From Valencia hispanica (Eukaryota; Chordata; Actinopteri; Cyprinodontiformes; Valenciidae): 64,000 bases of DNA. Positions within the stretch are counted from its first letter, which is position 1, and each line of letters begins with the position of its first letter. Positions 1 to 12,200 of this stretch are shown piece after piece. The stretch spans positions 33,632,318 through 33,696,317 of the forward strand of contig OY747716.1 of the NCBI GenBank assembly GCA_963556495.2, written 5' to 3'. The translations under genes were made by a program, and so were the position numbers. Under the pieces are notes generated by a model, which made no database searches, was not told the DNA's origin, and saw nothing but the letters and a program-made list of their open reading frames with translations.

Positions 1-414
1 GCACAGCCACAAAGTCTTAAATTTAATTATCTTAATTTTGGGTTGTAAAAAGTCTTGAATGCATGCTGATTTTGTGTACTAGGCCTTAAATAAGGGGGAG
101 TGAATGCTCAAATACACAATAAATTGTGTATTGTGGGCTATGCTTTGACAAGAATCAGCTGATTTTCCCCTTATCCACACAAAGACGCGTCATAAAGTTT
201 GCTGATGACTCTATGAAGGTGTCTTTGCTTGCTGATTTTGTGACTCTGTAATGAACGATTTTATTGGCTGATGTAGTTTCTGAAGATTAATAGCTCTAAA
301 AACCAAAAAAATGTTGATTGATTTTAGAAAGAAGCCTCCATTATGCCCTCCAGGTTCCATACATAGTTGGCCTGTTAAAGTTGTACATTACAAATTCCTT
401 GTTAATAGGGATGT

Positions 415-480
415 TAGAAAATATTGATACACATATATATCACGATATTTTATGTTACGATATTGTATCGATATTCAAAA
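415..480. repeat. AT-rich TATCGATA-type element, left piece
   Basis: Contains alternating cacgatatt / tatcgata motifs that also appear, in related form, at 2556-2665 on the other side of the L1 fragment. This type of sequence is common in teleost DNA transposon remnants. The family was not identified. Confidence 0.4.
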
Positions 481-778
481 GCAATGGATGGATTTTTTTT
501 TATTAAAATTTTTTTTTATTTTTATTACTATTTATGAAAAGGTACTTCGTCATTTTACACATATGTTTACATGTTTTGCAATCTCCAACATTTTTCTTTG
601 TGGCATAAAAGTATCTCTTACATAAACCCATTTCCTTTCGGTAATTTTACTTGTTTTTCCCTTTTTTTATTTTTTATTATACTTTACGAACTACAAGTGA
701 GGGGTGCGCATTCATGTCCAATATAGATCAGTACTGATACCAGTAAGGAAATAAATTGTACGCTACTTTATACTGAAT

Positions 779-2465
779 ATGTTTTTACTTCCAATTAGAC
801 CAAATCTTATTAAACTTCTCTATTTGCAATCTAAGGGAGAAAATAATTTTTTCCATTGTATAAATGTTGTTCACTATGTTTTCCCATTCCTCGACTGTTG
901 GGGAGTCAGGATGCAGCCAGTGTCTGGTTATGGCCTTTTTACCAGCTAAAATAAGAATGTTAGGTAAATACTTGCTAGAGAACCCTAGAGAGTGGTCCAC
1001 CTTTCCAAAGAATATTGTCTCAAAGGTGAAAGGGATTTTCATTTTAAATATTTTCTCTATCTTTTTGTGGAGGTCCGACCAGAAGTACTTAATTGGTGGA
1101 CATTCCCAGAAAATGTGGTAATGACTGACATCCTGACTCCCACACTGCCTCCAGCATTTAGGTTCAATCCAAGAGAAGGGTTTCTGTTTTGGAGTAATAA
1201 AGTATCTAGTGTTGCATTTCCATGAAAATTCTCTCCACGTGAGTGAGTTGGTGCATTTCCAAATAGATCTACAGTAACTTTGCCATTCTTCCTTTGAAAT
1301 AATAGCTCCACTTTCTTCTTCCCATTAGTTTTTTATATATTCTGTTGAATTTTATTTTTTAACCAAAAGGCCCTTATATAGCCTGGAGATACTTCCTTGT
1401 TTTGTTTCTGATTTATATGCCGCAAAAAACTCTTTTAATATTGGTTCTTCCTGGTCTATGAGATGGTTTTTAAGTGTCTTGTCATAGTAATGGTGTAATT
1501 GTAAGTATCTAAAAAAAATGTTGCTTTTCAAGTGAGTACTTATTTTTTAGGGTCTGGAAGGACATTATTTGATTGTTTTCGGTTACAGAGTACAGGGTGG
1601 TAATTCCTTGAGCTTTCCATTTCAAGAATCTCGGATATGATTGGCTGGGACCAAAATCAGGATCATACGCACACCAGCGGAATACTTTAACATTTTCCTG
1701 TAAATCATATTCCTCTCTAATGGCCCTCCAGATTTTCAGCTGGCATTTTATCCAGGGGTTCTGCTTATTGTCTATAGCCTTTGTTAAATCCTGGTTTGCT
1801 AGTCATGCCTGGATTGGTTTGTTCTTTGTTAGTGATAGTTCTATTTCCTTCCATCTTGAGTTATAATCCTTATTGCATATATTTAGAAGTGGTTTTATCT
1901 GAGCTGAATAAAAGTAATCTTTTAAGTTTGGTAGGGCCCTGCCTCCTCTGTCTTTTGGGAGTTGTAGAGTTTTATATCTCACGCTTGGTTTTTTACCTTG
2001 CCATATGAACCTTGATATTATACGATTCCATTCAGGAAATTGTTTTTGGTTAATTTCGATTGGAAGGGTTTGAAACAAGAAGAGAAATCGGTAATATATT
2101 CATTTTTACGGTTTCAATTCTTTGAATGAGGCTAACAAATGGGTTACAATTCCATCTTTGAATATCTGTCTTAATTTGTGTCAGAAGCAAATCGTAGTTC
2201 AGTGTTCCCACTGATGCTATCTTTTTAGGTAAGTGGACTCCCAAATACTTTAATATGGTTTGGTCCCATTTCATTTAGTTGGTCTAAAATTGAATGTAAG
2301 CAATTGATTCTTTTGAATGTTGAGTTTATATCCTGCATAATGGATGGATTTTTTTTTAAGAATTTGAATGGAACTATGAATGATTACAGTAATTTCTGAA
2401 GTAAAATTAAAAGCATCATTGGTAGTTTGTGGCCTTTGTCCACCTTCTTCGTTGCAGTGGAACAA
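779..2465 (-). mobile_element. Decayed L1-type LINE fragment (ORF2, RT to C-terminus)
   Basis: Read on the minus strand, broken reading frames give in order: a motif GYKLNIQK near 2300, YLGVHLPK followed by DIQRWN near 2100-2250, the block PEWNRIISRFIWQGKKP near 1990-2040, then CPPIKYFWSDLHKKIEN near 1060-1110 and PTVEEWENIVNNIYTMEK near 840-900. This order is that of the C-terminal half of ORF2 in fish L1-like elements. Several frameshifts separate the pieces, so it is dead and 5'-truncated. T-rich sequence below 779 on the + strand could be the tail. It lies antisense within an rbm33 intron. Confidence 0.9.
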
Positions 2466-2555
2466 CTAGATCTAGTAATAACTGAATGTGTTAAAGTATG
2501 AAACAGGTTGGAGTGTTCAAAATCCTGTAACAGTTTTTCTACAGTTAAATTCAGT

Positions 2556-2665
2556 TTAAAAAATCACAATATATAGTCTTACTAAAATTATCACAATATA
2601 TTGTATAGTCTCCCCTGTATTGTGATACATATCATATCACCAGATGTTTACCAATACACATGCCG
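2556..2665. repeat. AT-rich TATCGATA-type element, right piece
   Basis: Repeated cacaatata and gtattgtgatacatatc motifs resemble the terminal part of a common teleost DNA element. It may be the other half of the element at 415-480, with the L1 inserted between them. Confidence 0.4.
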
Positions 2666-2960
2666 ACTTGGTTATATTATTGACAACTGGTTGACCTGTA
2701 GGGCTAAAGTAGACCAAAAATTCATAACCTTGTTTTTCCCAGCTATAGTTTGCATTCAATACTTTTCATCCATTAGATGCCACTAATACCAGCCCACTGC
2801 TCCAGGCTGCCTAGAAAGATTTATGTGAATATACAAGATCTAATTGCTATTTCTTAAAACTTCCCAGTCTGTTACCGGGTAAAACCTTTTATGGAACAGA
2901 ATTCTAGATGTTCTAAGAATATTTGTTTAAATGGGTTTGCGCATTCTGCTATCATTGCAG

Positions 2961-3224
2961 GGCTTGATGCACGGCCCCCCTGTCTCCCAGCTGCCACATC
3001 ACGACCCCTTATCACCCCATCCCATGCACCAGCAGCAGCACCACCACCATAGGCAAGAGATGCCCCATCAGCAGCACCAACAGATAAATCTCAATGAGCC
3101 TTGCCCCATGACACATCATGGTCAAAATCCTTTCCATCAGCAGCAGGGGCACGGTGGCCCCAGGCATATGAATCCCCGTTCTCAGAACCCCCCACAGAGG
3201 AACATGTCAAGCAGACAGAGAATG
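2961..3224 (+). CDS. rbm33 coding exon (first in window)
   Basis: Acceptor ...ttgcag at 2960, donor GTAAGA at 3225. It encodes 88 residues, phase 0 at both ends, very rich in His, Gln, Pro and Met (HQQQHHHHRQ), a low-complexity region typical of the middle of RBM33. Confidence 0.9.
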
Positions 3225-6200
3225 GTAAGAGCTTAAGATACAAGCTCATTATTTGGTCAAACTAAAATCACAGTTTTCTGTTTTGTCATAGTGTCGCACA
3301 ATTAGTCTATATTATTTTGTGATTTTACTTGATATTTTTCAATTAGAAACACGCAATTCGATTTTAAAACCAAAATTATGCATAAAAATAAAATAAACCA
3401 AAGTGAATCTCTTTGTGTCTTACCGTGTCTTCAGAACACGCCCCTCTCCAAGCATATGCAGCATCGCAACAGCAACCTACGGGAGCTCCCTGTAGCACCT
3501 GGTAACACAAACATGAACAGTTCCTCCCCCGCTGCCAACATCAAGCCTGTTGCCAGAACAACGCCGGGGACGCGTCCGGGGCAGAACACTCAGCCGGCGT
3601 ATGGCGGTGGCAGAGGAAGAGGCCAAGCTGCGAAGGCTGAACCACAGGCTGGGGAAGCAGGCTGGGTGGTGACTCAACAACAGGAAACTCCAAACCCACC
3701 ATCCAACTCAACACCACAGGTCAGTGATTCAGGATCGGACCCATTTGACATTTAAAATCACTGTCCAGATAATTGAGAATTTTTTCCCCTGCTAAGCTTA
3801 TCTAAAATGGGACGCTGTAAATTAGATAGCTCAGTAAAATACAATAAGACTATTAGCCTTGCTGACTTGCTACAATAGAGTTGTTTCCTTAAATTTTAGA
3901 TTTATTTAAAAAGATGGATCAGTCCGCGCAATATTCCTTGAACTTGGAATACTTGGCCAAAGCTAAGATAATTACTGTAAACAGGTTACTGTTGGCATTC
4001 TGCAATTAATCTAATTTCTTTAGATTTTCACTGTCAACAATCCAAAAAACAGTAATCAACCAGAAAAATCATTAAAGCTGCTATACCGAATCGACAAAAC
4101 AAGCTAACTTACAGTCACAGAACTCACACCCCTCCCGTCAGCTATCATCCCTAGACCACGCCCCCCCGATATGGGAACGTGCATTACCACAGTAAATGAG
4201 AGAGCGCAAAACACCTGTCGCAGTTTTACGGAAGTAATATGGCGGAAACATCTTTTGTTTTCCGCAACTTCAAATGGCATTTTTCTTTTTGGGACTCTGG
4301 TAGTTTATCCTAAAGTTGAAGTAGTAGCAGCCGTCTGTTTCTACTTCTCTGACATTATTGAGCGGATAACCTCCAACACCATTGTTGTTCTGTTGCCAAA
4401 TGCGGGAGCACTTAATGAGTGGAGGACCCAAGTAAATGCCGAAGTCCGGTGAGACAGACTACCGGATGGTCAAATCATTGATTTTGGACCGAGCCATGTT
4501 ATTGGCTGAGGTTTTTAGACAAATGCGACAGAACCACTTGATTATATTTTTTTCCCTTTTGTTTTTAATCTCCACAAAATATTTATAGCTATACCATGTT
4601 AGAACGCTGTTAAGAGGCATGAAGAAAATGTTTCAAGCTAGTTTTTGTAGATTTGCCATAGCAGCTTTAAGATGGCTTTGACGAAAGTCATCTAAACATT
4701 GAATTCCCCTATTCATGGATTTTTTTTTCCTAGAGGGTATCTAATATGTTGTAAATAAAATTCAGCTTGGGAAGCCGAAATATCTTGGTGCAATGCTATT
4801 TAACACAATACTTAAGGTATTGGCTGGAGTTTGCAAAGCAACTATTCCAGGAGCACTATACATTTTTCTTGGTACTGATTGGCTGTACCAATCAGTGGAA
4901 GACCGTGAATGTTAGCTTCAGTGACAAGACAGTTTCCACTGTCCATATTAATACACATTACGGTATATCAGGCGTTTAAACTTTCAAAATTGAGGTTTTA
5001 GAGGCAGTCTTAAAATTTCAGGATGACAGTATTTCTTAGGCGTTTGTGGTCCCTAACCCCTGTGAATACCGGGGATCCACTGTAATCATGTGGATCACAA
5101 AAAACATGTGTCCAAAAGTTGTGAAATTGCTCTTTACCTTGATTATGATTCAGAAGTTGGCTTCAGGATCGCCTCGCCCCCCCAAGTTGTGGAAGTCAAG
5201 ATAATGTTTTGTGCAGTGGAGTCCCGGTATTTGCAGAGTTTAGGGACCACAACCGCCCGCGAAAAGCTAAAATGCGCAAATATTTTTGACTTCCTCTGCA
5301 ATAAGCATATAACTGCAAATTTTAATAGTTTCAACACCAAGTATTCCTATATTTTCATTAACACGCAGGATGGAAAACTGCCCTAGCGCTACAGCAGAAG
5401 CTGATATATCTACAGTCTTCCTTATTTGCGCCATTGGGAGTACACCCAGTCAGTGCCAAGGAAAATTAATTTTGCTCCTAGATTGGCTGCTTTGGAAATA
5501 GCATGTCAAATAACATTGGATTGAAGTATTTCTGCTTTCCAAACTGCATTTTCTTTTAAATATTTCAGATAGGCTCTCTGAAAAAATCCACGTATAGGCT
5601 GTTTTTCCGTGAATAATCTGGAGTTACATTCCACGGTAAAATCTGTGTATAGATGGGGGTCCATAGTACTCCAAAGATGTAAAAACTCAGACTAAAATCT
5701 AGATATATTTTTATCACTCTTAGTTACAGTTAAATCATGTTTTGCTAAATGCTTTGTGTGCTGAAGGACCCTGATGAAGATGAGGAGACGCGGCAGTACC
5801 GTCTGAAGATCGAGGAGCAGAAGCGTCTAAGAGAGGAGATCCTGAGGAGGAAGGAGCTGCGGCGGCAGATGCAGGCGGGTGTCAGAAAGAAAGAGCTGCT
5901 GGAGAGACTTAACGCTCAGACAAACGCACAAAACCAAGACTCTACTCCTACACACCCTCAGTCTTTAGTACCAAATCAGCAAAACCAACACCAACCACAG
6001 CAAACAATACCACAGCAGCAGGAACACAAACTGCAACAACTACAGGCACACCAGCAGAGGCAGGTTCCTCAGAGACCACTTCAGTCAGTAAATCAGACAT
6101 TAACTAATCCTAATCAGGACAGCCCTATGCCTCCCAGCATTCCTGCTCAGAACCCTGCACCACATTCCAACATCAAGTCACGCCTGCAGATAGTAAAAGG

Positions 6201-9200
6201 GAGCCCACCGGAGCAGCAGACCCCCAGCTCAGGTCCTGAACAGCAGTGGAAGCAGCCCCAACAGAATCAGCAGCAGCCACTTCAGCAACAAAGAAGAAAC
6301 AGCTCTGTGCAGAGTGTAAACAGACCCGGCGCTCAAGTTCCTCAAAAGAACACCCCTCCTTCGGTGAGGCAAGGCCCAGATCAGACTCAAGGACCTAAAC
6401 CTGGGGCTAAAAGAACTGTGATGCAGCGAGTCAAAAATTCTGGTGTGGAAGCCCAGCAGGTGCCCCAGAAAGTCAGAGTTGTCAAACTTTCAGGACCGGT
6501 GAGCACAAGATTTCATTTTTATTTGACACCTTCTTTTGTGTCTGACATTTATTTAAACCTTTCCTGTAGATTTTACCCACAAGGGAAACTGCATAACTGG
6601 GGAAGGAAATGCCATTGATTCCCACTCACTGTCTATTGTGTTATCTAGTTGATATCTAACCTATGAGAATGACACGGTGATGTCTGTGTCATTTTGGTAA
6701 AATTTGATCTGTTAACAGTATCTTCTGTTAGGTATTAGTACCTGGTATTTAAGCCTCAATGTCTTTACATACTTTTTATCTTTTCTAACTCAGAAAGTCT
6801 GGTGGCATTAATAAAAAAGAGCAGTTTGACATTTATCTGTAGAGTTGGAGATTCCTCAGCGCTGCTTTCAAAGGTTGATATCGTCTTTTCAGGACAGATG
6901 CAGATTATCTTAAAGACACATGGACAAAATGAAAGATTTTCAGGAATACCGCTTCATACTCTCTCAAAACACTGAAATTCAAAACTATTAATATTCTCTA
7001 AACTTTATTAATATTTAGTTATGTTGCAACCTCTAACTTAAGTGTTTTTCATTGTAATGTTTTGATTGAACAGCACAACGTTGTGCATATTTGTGAAGTG
7101 GAAGTAAAGTGATACAGGCATCTCTGTAGCTCCTCCATAGTGACATGGGCATCTTGGCCAGGCTTTTCCCACTTTTGGATGGATTAAACAGTGCTCTGTC
7201 CAAAGTATGTGATAAACTTTGCTTTAGATTTATCAATAACTTTATCACTAACCTGTCTGCTGTGTTCCTTGGTCTTCATGATGCTGTTGGCTCATTAATG
7301 ATCTTTAACAAACTTCTGAGGCCTTCACAGAGCACCTGTGTCTATACTGAGGGATTCTATTTAATAATTGGGTAACTTCTGAAGGCACTCTGTTTTATTT
7401 AGGGCTATCAAAGTAAAGCAGGTTGAATATATACTAGGACTGAACGATAATTCAATAACAATATATATGGATCAATAGATGTGTGGTGCGAAAGAAACAA
7501 AAAAAGGTCAATAAAAAGTTAAATAAATAAAAAACCTTGCTTTTACATTATAGCCTATCGGGTAGCTTAATACCAGTCATTACTTACCCCGAACCAATCA
7601 CAAACGCAGACCCAGGCACACCCCGTTACCAAGCCTTTGCTTATCTTGGACTGCAAAAGATGTCGCAGCAAGGAGCAGCGAAAAACAGTTTCATTTGTTC
7701 ACCAGCAGGTACATGTTGCATTCCGTTTTGAACCGATACGCGACGCACATCAAAACTAAATTTAACAACGATGAACAACATAAAACACAGGAAATAATAC
7801 TGTCAGCAAAGTTGTTGTGGCCGGACCCCCCGGCACGCTGTGAACCGGAGCTGCTGTCACGGTTGCAGAGAGACAGGCACAACACAGTAAATTGGTACCA
7901 GTTGGTACTGGGTGGCTTTTAATATATCCACCCGGTACTCAACCACATCATTAGTGGCGAAAACGCTTTCACAAATCCAAACCTGGGTGGAAAGATCTGT
8001 TGGCTTCAGCACTCAGTCACTGGACTGGGCTCCAGTGTTTTGGGCTTGTCAGCTTCAGTAGCTGATCTGAATCAGAATCAGGTTCATCGGCCCAGTTTGT
8101 TCTTTATGTTTCAGTATTTACTGATGTCACTCAGGTTTCTTATTTAATTTGTTTGTGTTTCTTACATACAAAAGGGCTGAGTTAAATTCTTTATTAAAAT
8201 GAGTGCATTGAAGAATAGCATAAAATAACCAGGGCTGCACTTAAAATATATTTTCTACATTTTTCTTTTGTGATAATTGTCATATATCGATCAATATGAC
8301 TATTCCCTTTATCAGTATGCTCTTTTTCTATTGTCCAGCCCCAATATATATACTTGCCACACACCTAGGGTTTTTATTTGTAAAAAAAAAAAAGTATTTG
8401 GCTTTCAGCCCCTCGTCCCAGAGGATGAAGCAGCTGCGCTAATATTGCAGACTGGCTGCAGAGAAGGTTCACAGGGTGTTAATGGAAACCTGTACACAGG
8501 TATCTGATTTTCTGCACCTTATAGGGGGGGGGAAACTGTAGGAGGATCTGAAGTAGAGGAAAAATGGCTGAAAGCGTAAAGCGTCATAAGTTGCAGTGCG
8601 AAGAAGATTCTTTCCTACATTGTTCTGCTGTCATCAACAAGAGCTTGACAATGTTATCTCCTCTTATTCCCCTTCCCTGTTCCTCTCTGTCATCCCTCAG
8701 TTGCTTTTGATATCAACCCATCTCTCAGGTGTGAGGCAACAAAAGATGCCAATCCAAGACCCTTGTAATTAATCTCTCCTGGTTGAAGGTGTTGGGGGAT
8801 AACATAATACCTGTGTAAGAAAGTTGCCACTTTTGAGGATTTGGATTTGTATGGCTTAGGCACAGAGATAAGAAGCAAATTATATTTTCATCAGGGTAAT
8901 ACAAAAGCAGTGCAAAACACAAAAGCTACGGAAAATGGGGGGGGTGTGGGGGTGGGGGTGGGATGCACATCAAGCTGCTGTCGCTTCAGTGTAATGCAGC
9001 TTAGCATTTGATGGGCGCAATCAGGAGCTGTGATTTCTATAGAAGGGATTAATCCATTTACTCTCTGCTGGGGACAGGTCAGAGATAGCGCCTCTTTTCT
9101 TCCCATGTATTGATCTGTCACATCTTTCTGCAGAGTCGGAGAAGGAACGACCTTCGATTCCTCGCTGCATGTCAACAGAGCAGAGCTGTGACTTTATTTG

Positions 9201-12200
9201 ATAATGAGACCATCACCTTGTTGGGTTGATCTTTATTCTCTGCAGAGTGGCTGATAGAAATCCAGTTCCAGTGATTGCAGATATTTAGTTTCTTTTGTGG
9301 AGCTCCTTTTGCAACCCTCAGTCAATTATATACAGTGCCTTGCAAAAGTGTTGAACTTTTTCCCTTTTTGTCACGTTAAATTACATACTTCGATTTATTT
9401 TATTTGGATTTTTATGTGATAGACCAACAGAAATAGCTGCATAATGGTGAAAGCCATAAATATTGTTTCGTGTGCTTGTTATGATGTCAGGGACAAGTTG
9501 CTCTGGTCAGACCAGAACAAATAGAAGCTTTTCGGCCTAAACTCTATGTATGGAGGAAAACTAACACTGCTCACAACACTGAACCCATCCATTCCCATAG
9601 TCATGGTGTTCTTGTGGGGATAATGTTCTCCCTTGATAACATTTTTTAAAAAGCATGTATTTTTATTCAAACCCCTTTACTCTGGTTGCCGTCAGAAAAC
9701 ACCTACTCAATGATTTTGAGATTTACTTTTTACAATGTTGCCAAAATACTTCATGTTGGGGCAAGTTTGTGCTACACACAAATATGGAGGAGCAGAATTT
9801 GGATACTCAGTCTATGTTTCTCTCCATTGCTCCAATCCAGAGTGGAAAGGGGCCCGAGGCAACCAGCAGCCCAGTGCAGCAGCAAGGCACCTGGCAACCA
9901 TCTCCACTCAACCAGAGCATCCAGAGGAAGGTGACCATGATGGGACAGCAGCAAGCGGGACCAGGTGGAACACCGCAGGCTAGCCGCGGGGGCTCGGGAG
10001 ACGCACAGCAAAGCAGGGTATGACATGAAAGGGATCTCCCTCTCTTTCTCTCTCTGTGTCTTTGTTTTAGGACGCTAATAATCGTTTCCCCTGAAATGTA
10101 TGTATTACCAGCGTAAACGCTTGTTTCATGGCACCTCCAAGCCATAATGTCTCCTGTAAAAAGGCATTATGCTGGCGTTCAGTAGATGTACCAATCATGC
10201 AGTAGGACAGGGCCGCGTGCCAGGTTCAGGAGTATTGACAGGCGAAAAGCAGCAGAACAAGCAGGGCTCCACGATTTCCCCTGGCCTCTCTGCGCACATG
10301 TCACCACCAGGCTCTTGTCACTGGTTCCATACTCACAGATGCTGACAGTGTAAGGCAGCCACCACTACGCCTGGATGGCTGCTCTCCCTTTATGCTCCCT
10401 CAACCCCCAGATACACACACACACACACTCATAACCATATTTCCTCCACCTCCTCTCTTTTTAGGGCCTCTCCCTCCGCCTCTTTCTGCACCAGGGGGAA
10501 CATACCTCTCTCTCACACAAGATCATATGAAGATATGTCATGCAGCCTGGCATCATCTTCTGACGTTTATGTTCTGTGTAGAAATATGATGAGTCAATCA
10601 TGTTAAAAGTCTGAAAGGCACAAGAGAAAACTCGTGATGTTTTTACTTTTAGCTTTGCATAAAGAAAGCTCTTCAGGTTTTCAACAGAAGCATAGTTTAG
10701 ATTTTTTTTCAGGCCTTGTTTTATTTTCACACTCACTTCTTCGTTTAGGTTGTCGTTTCGGCCCGGGGTCGAGGTAGAGGGGCCGGTCAGATGGGACGGG
10801 GTCATCCACTGCCCACCAGGCAGAGCCAGAGAGGAGCAGAGAAACAGTACTGTACTGTGTGCATTGAAGGCCTCTCCACATCTACAACTGATTTTCAGCT
10901 GAAGAACCTCCTCATGTCCATCGGCCCCATAGAGGTAGGATCCAAACGCATCACACCTTTAAAAATGGTTATTTACATTTTTGTACTAACTTTTCCTAGT
11001 CATGTTTCAACCAAAAACTTCAGTTTAGTTTATTTGGGTTTTATTTGATAGAACAACACATTTGATCCTTTTTAAAAGTATTTTAACAAGTTGGGCGCCT
11101 TAAAAATCCGGCCTTGATAAAAGAGTCGCTGGAGGAAAGCAATTGTTAAAGTAAAAGCCATGGAAGGAAACAACAGTCACATGGAAGTTGACAAACCTTT
11201 TGGAGTACAACCAAATTTCAATGTAAATCCAACACTGAATGGTGATGGCAGCATCATGCTGTGGGGATGCTTTTCTTTAGCAAGGACACGGAAGCTGCTC
11301 GAAGCTGATTGAAAGATGGATGGAGCTAAATACAGGCCAGGATGTGTTTTGATCACAGCATATTCATGAGTTAGATTGGCTCAGACTAGTATTGGAGATT
11401 TAATTAGTATCTGGTTGGATAGGAGCAGAAGTGTTTATCTGCTGAGCAGCAGAGATCTGTAGGGCACTTTTTATGTGTTGCAATGGTCTTGCTTAGAGAA
11501 ATCAGTTTTCTTCTTCTCCTTTATAATATCCAAAATCATACAGTGTGCTCTACACTTGTCTAACGACGTAACAGTAGGCACATTGTTTGCTCGGGCAGCG
11601 GACTGTAATTAGTCCCTGATAGATATAATGTAAAACGGTTAAAATTATATGTGTGTGGGAGAGATAAGGATCGAAAGTACTGCACATCTACTGCTACTAC
11701 TACTAATAATAATAATAATAATAGCAGCAACTGTGTTTAATAACATCTTATAAACATGATAAATCTGCATGATAAATCTGTGCTCTACTTCATGTTGGTC
11801 TCACATATTATCCCAATCGAAACATTGACGTTTGGTGTAAAAATATGAAAAAGTTCAACAAGAATGAAATTCATCCCTCCACCAGTGTAGAAATGTTTTT
11901 AATATGATCTCTTGGCGCCCTCTGTTGGGATGATTTGAAAGTTTGTGAATGAATTATCCCAGTTTGCTCCACCCACCTCCCCCACATTCTCCTGTGTATT
12001 GGATGAGTATCTCACTCTATTCAGTTTCTTTTCCTTCTCTGTCCCCTGCAGATGTTCAAAATGATGCCACAGCAGAGAAAAGCAATTGCCAAATTTTCCA
12101 ACCCCCAGCATGCAGCAAGTTTCCAAATGAGCTTCCATAGGTAATCAATACTCCTTTTTCCTTTATCTTTTTTTTTTAACATAATTAAATGATCACTACT

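Larger units (their letters stand above)
1..2960 (+). other. rbm33 intron, 5' part truncated by window edge
   Basis: No coding exon is visible before the acceptor at 2959-2960. The stretch contains an antisense L1 fragment (779-2465), T-rich runs near 493-530 and 655-690, and AT-rich TATCGATA-type repeat sequence on both sides of the L1. The first coding exon seen begins in phase 0, so at least one upstream rbm33 exon lies left of the window. Confidence 0.75.
3720..5766 (+). other. rbm33 intron filled by three short DNA elements
   Basis: About 1.4 kb of this 2.05-kb intron is accounted for by a TTAA-flanked MITE (4072-4670) and two TA-flanked elements (4695-5084 and 5213-5668). The rest is unremarkable AT-rich sequence. 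Confidence 0.8.
6499..9840 (+). other. rbm33 intron with Tc1-like and hAT remnants
   Basis: Contains a Tc1-like copy split by a hAT element (about 7000-8400), a G-rich tract at 8937-8962, and a second Tc1-like fragment (9331-9680). The segments 6500-6990 and 8400-9330 show no recognisable gene. Confidence 0.75.

Noticed and set aside
5749..6618. One continuous 289-codon frame
   Set aside because: Only 5767-6498 is exon. The ends run through the acceptor and the donor into intron sequence.
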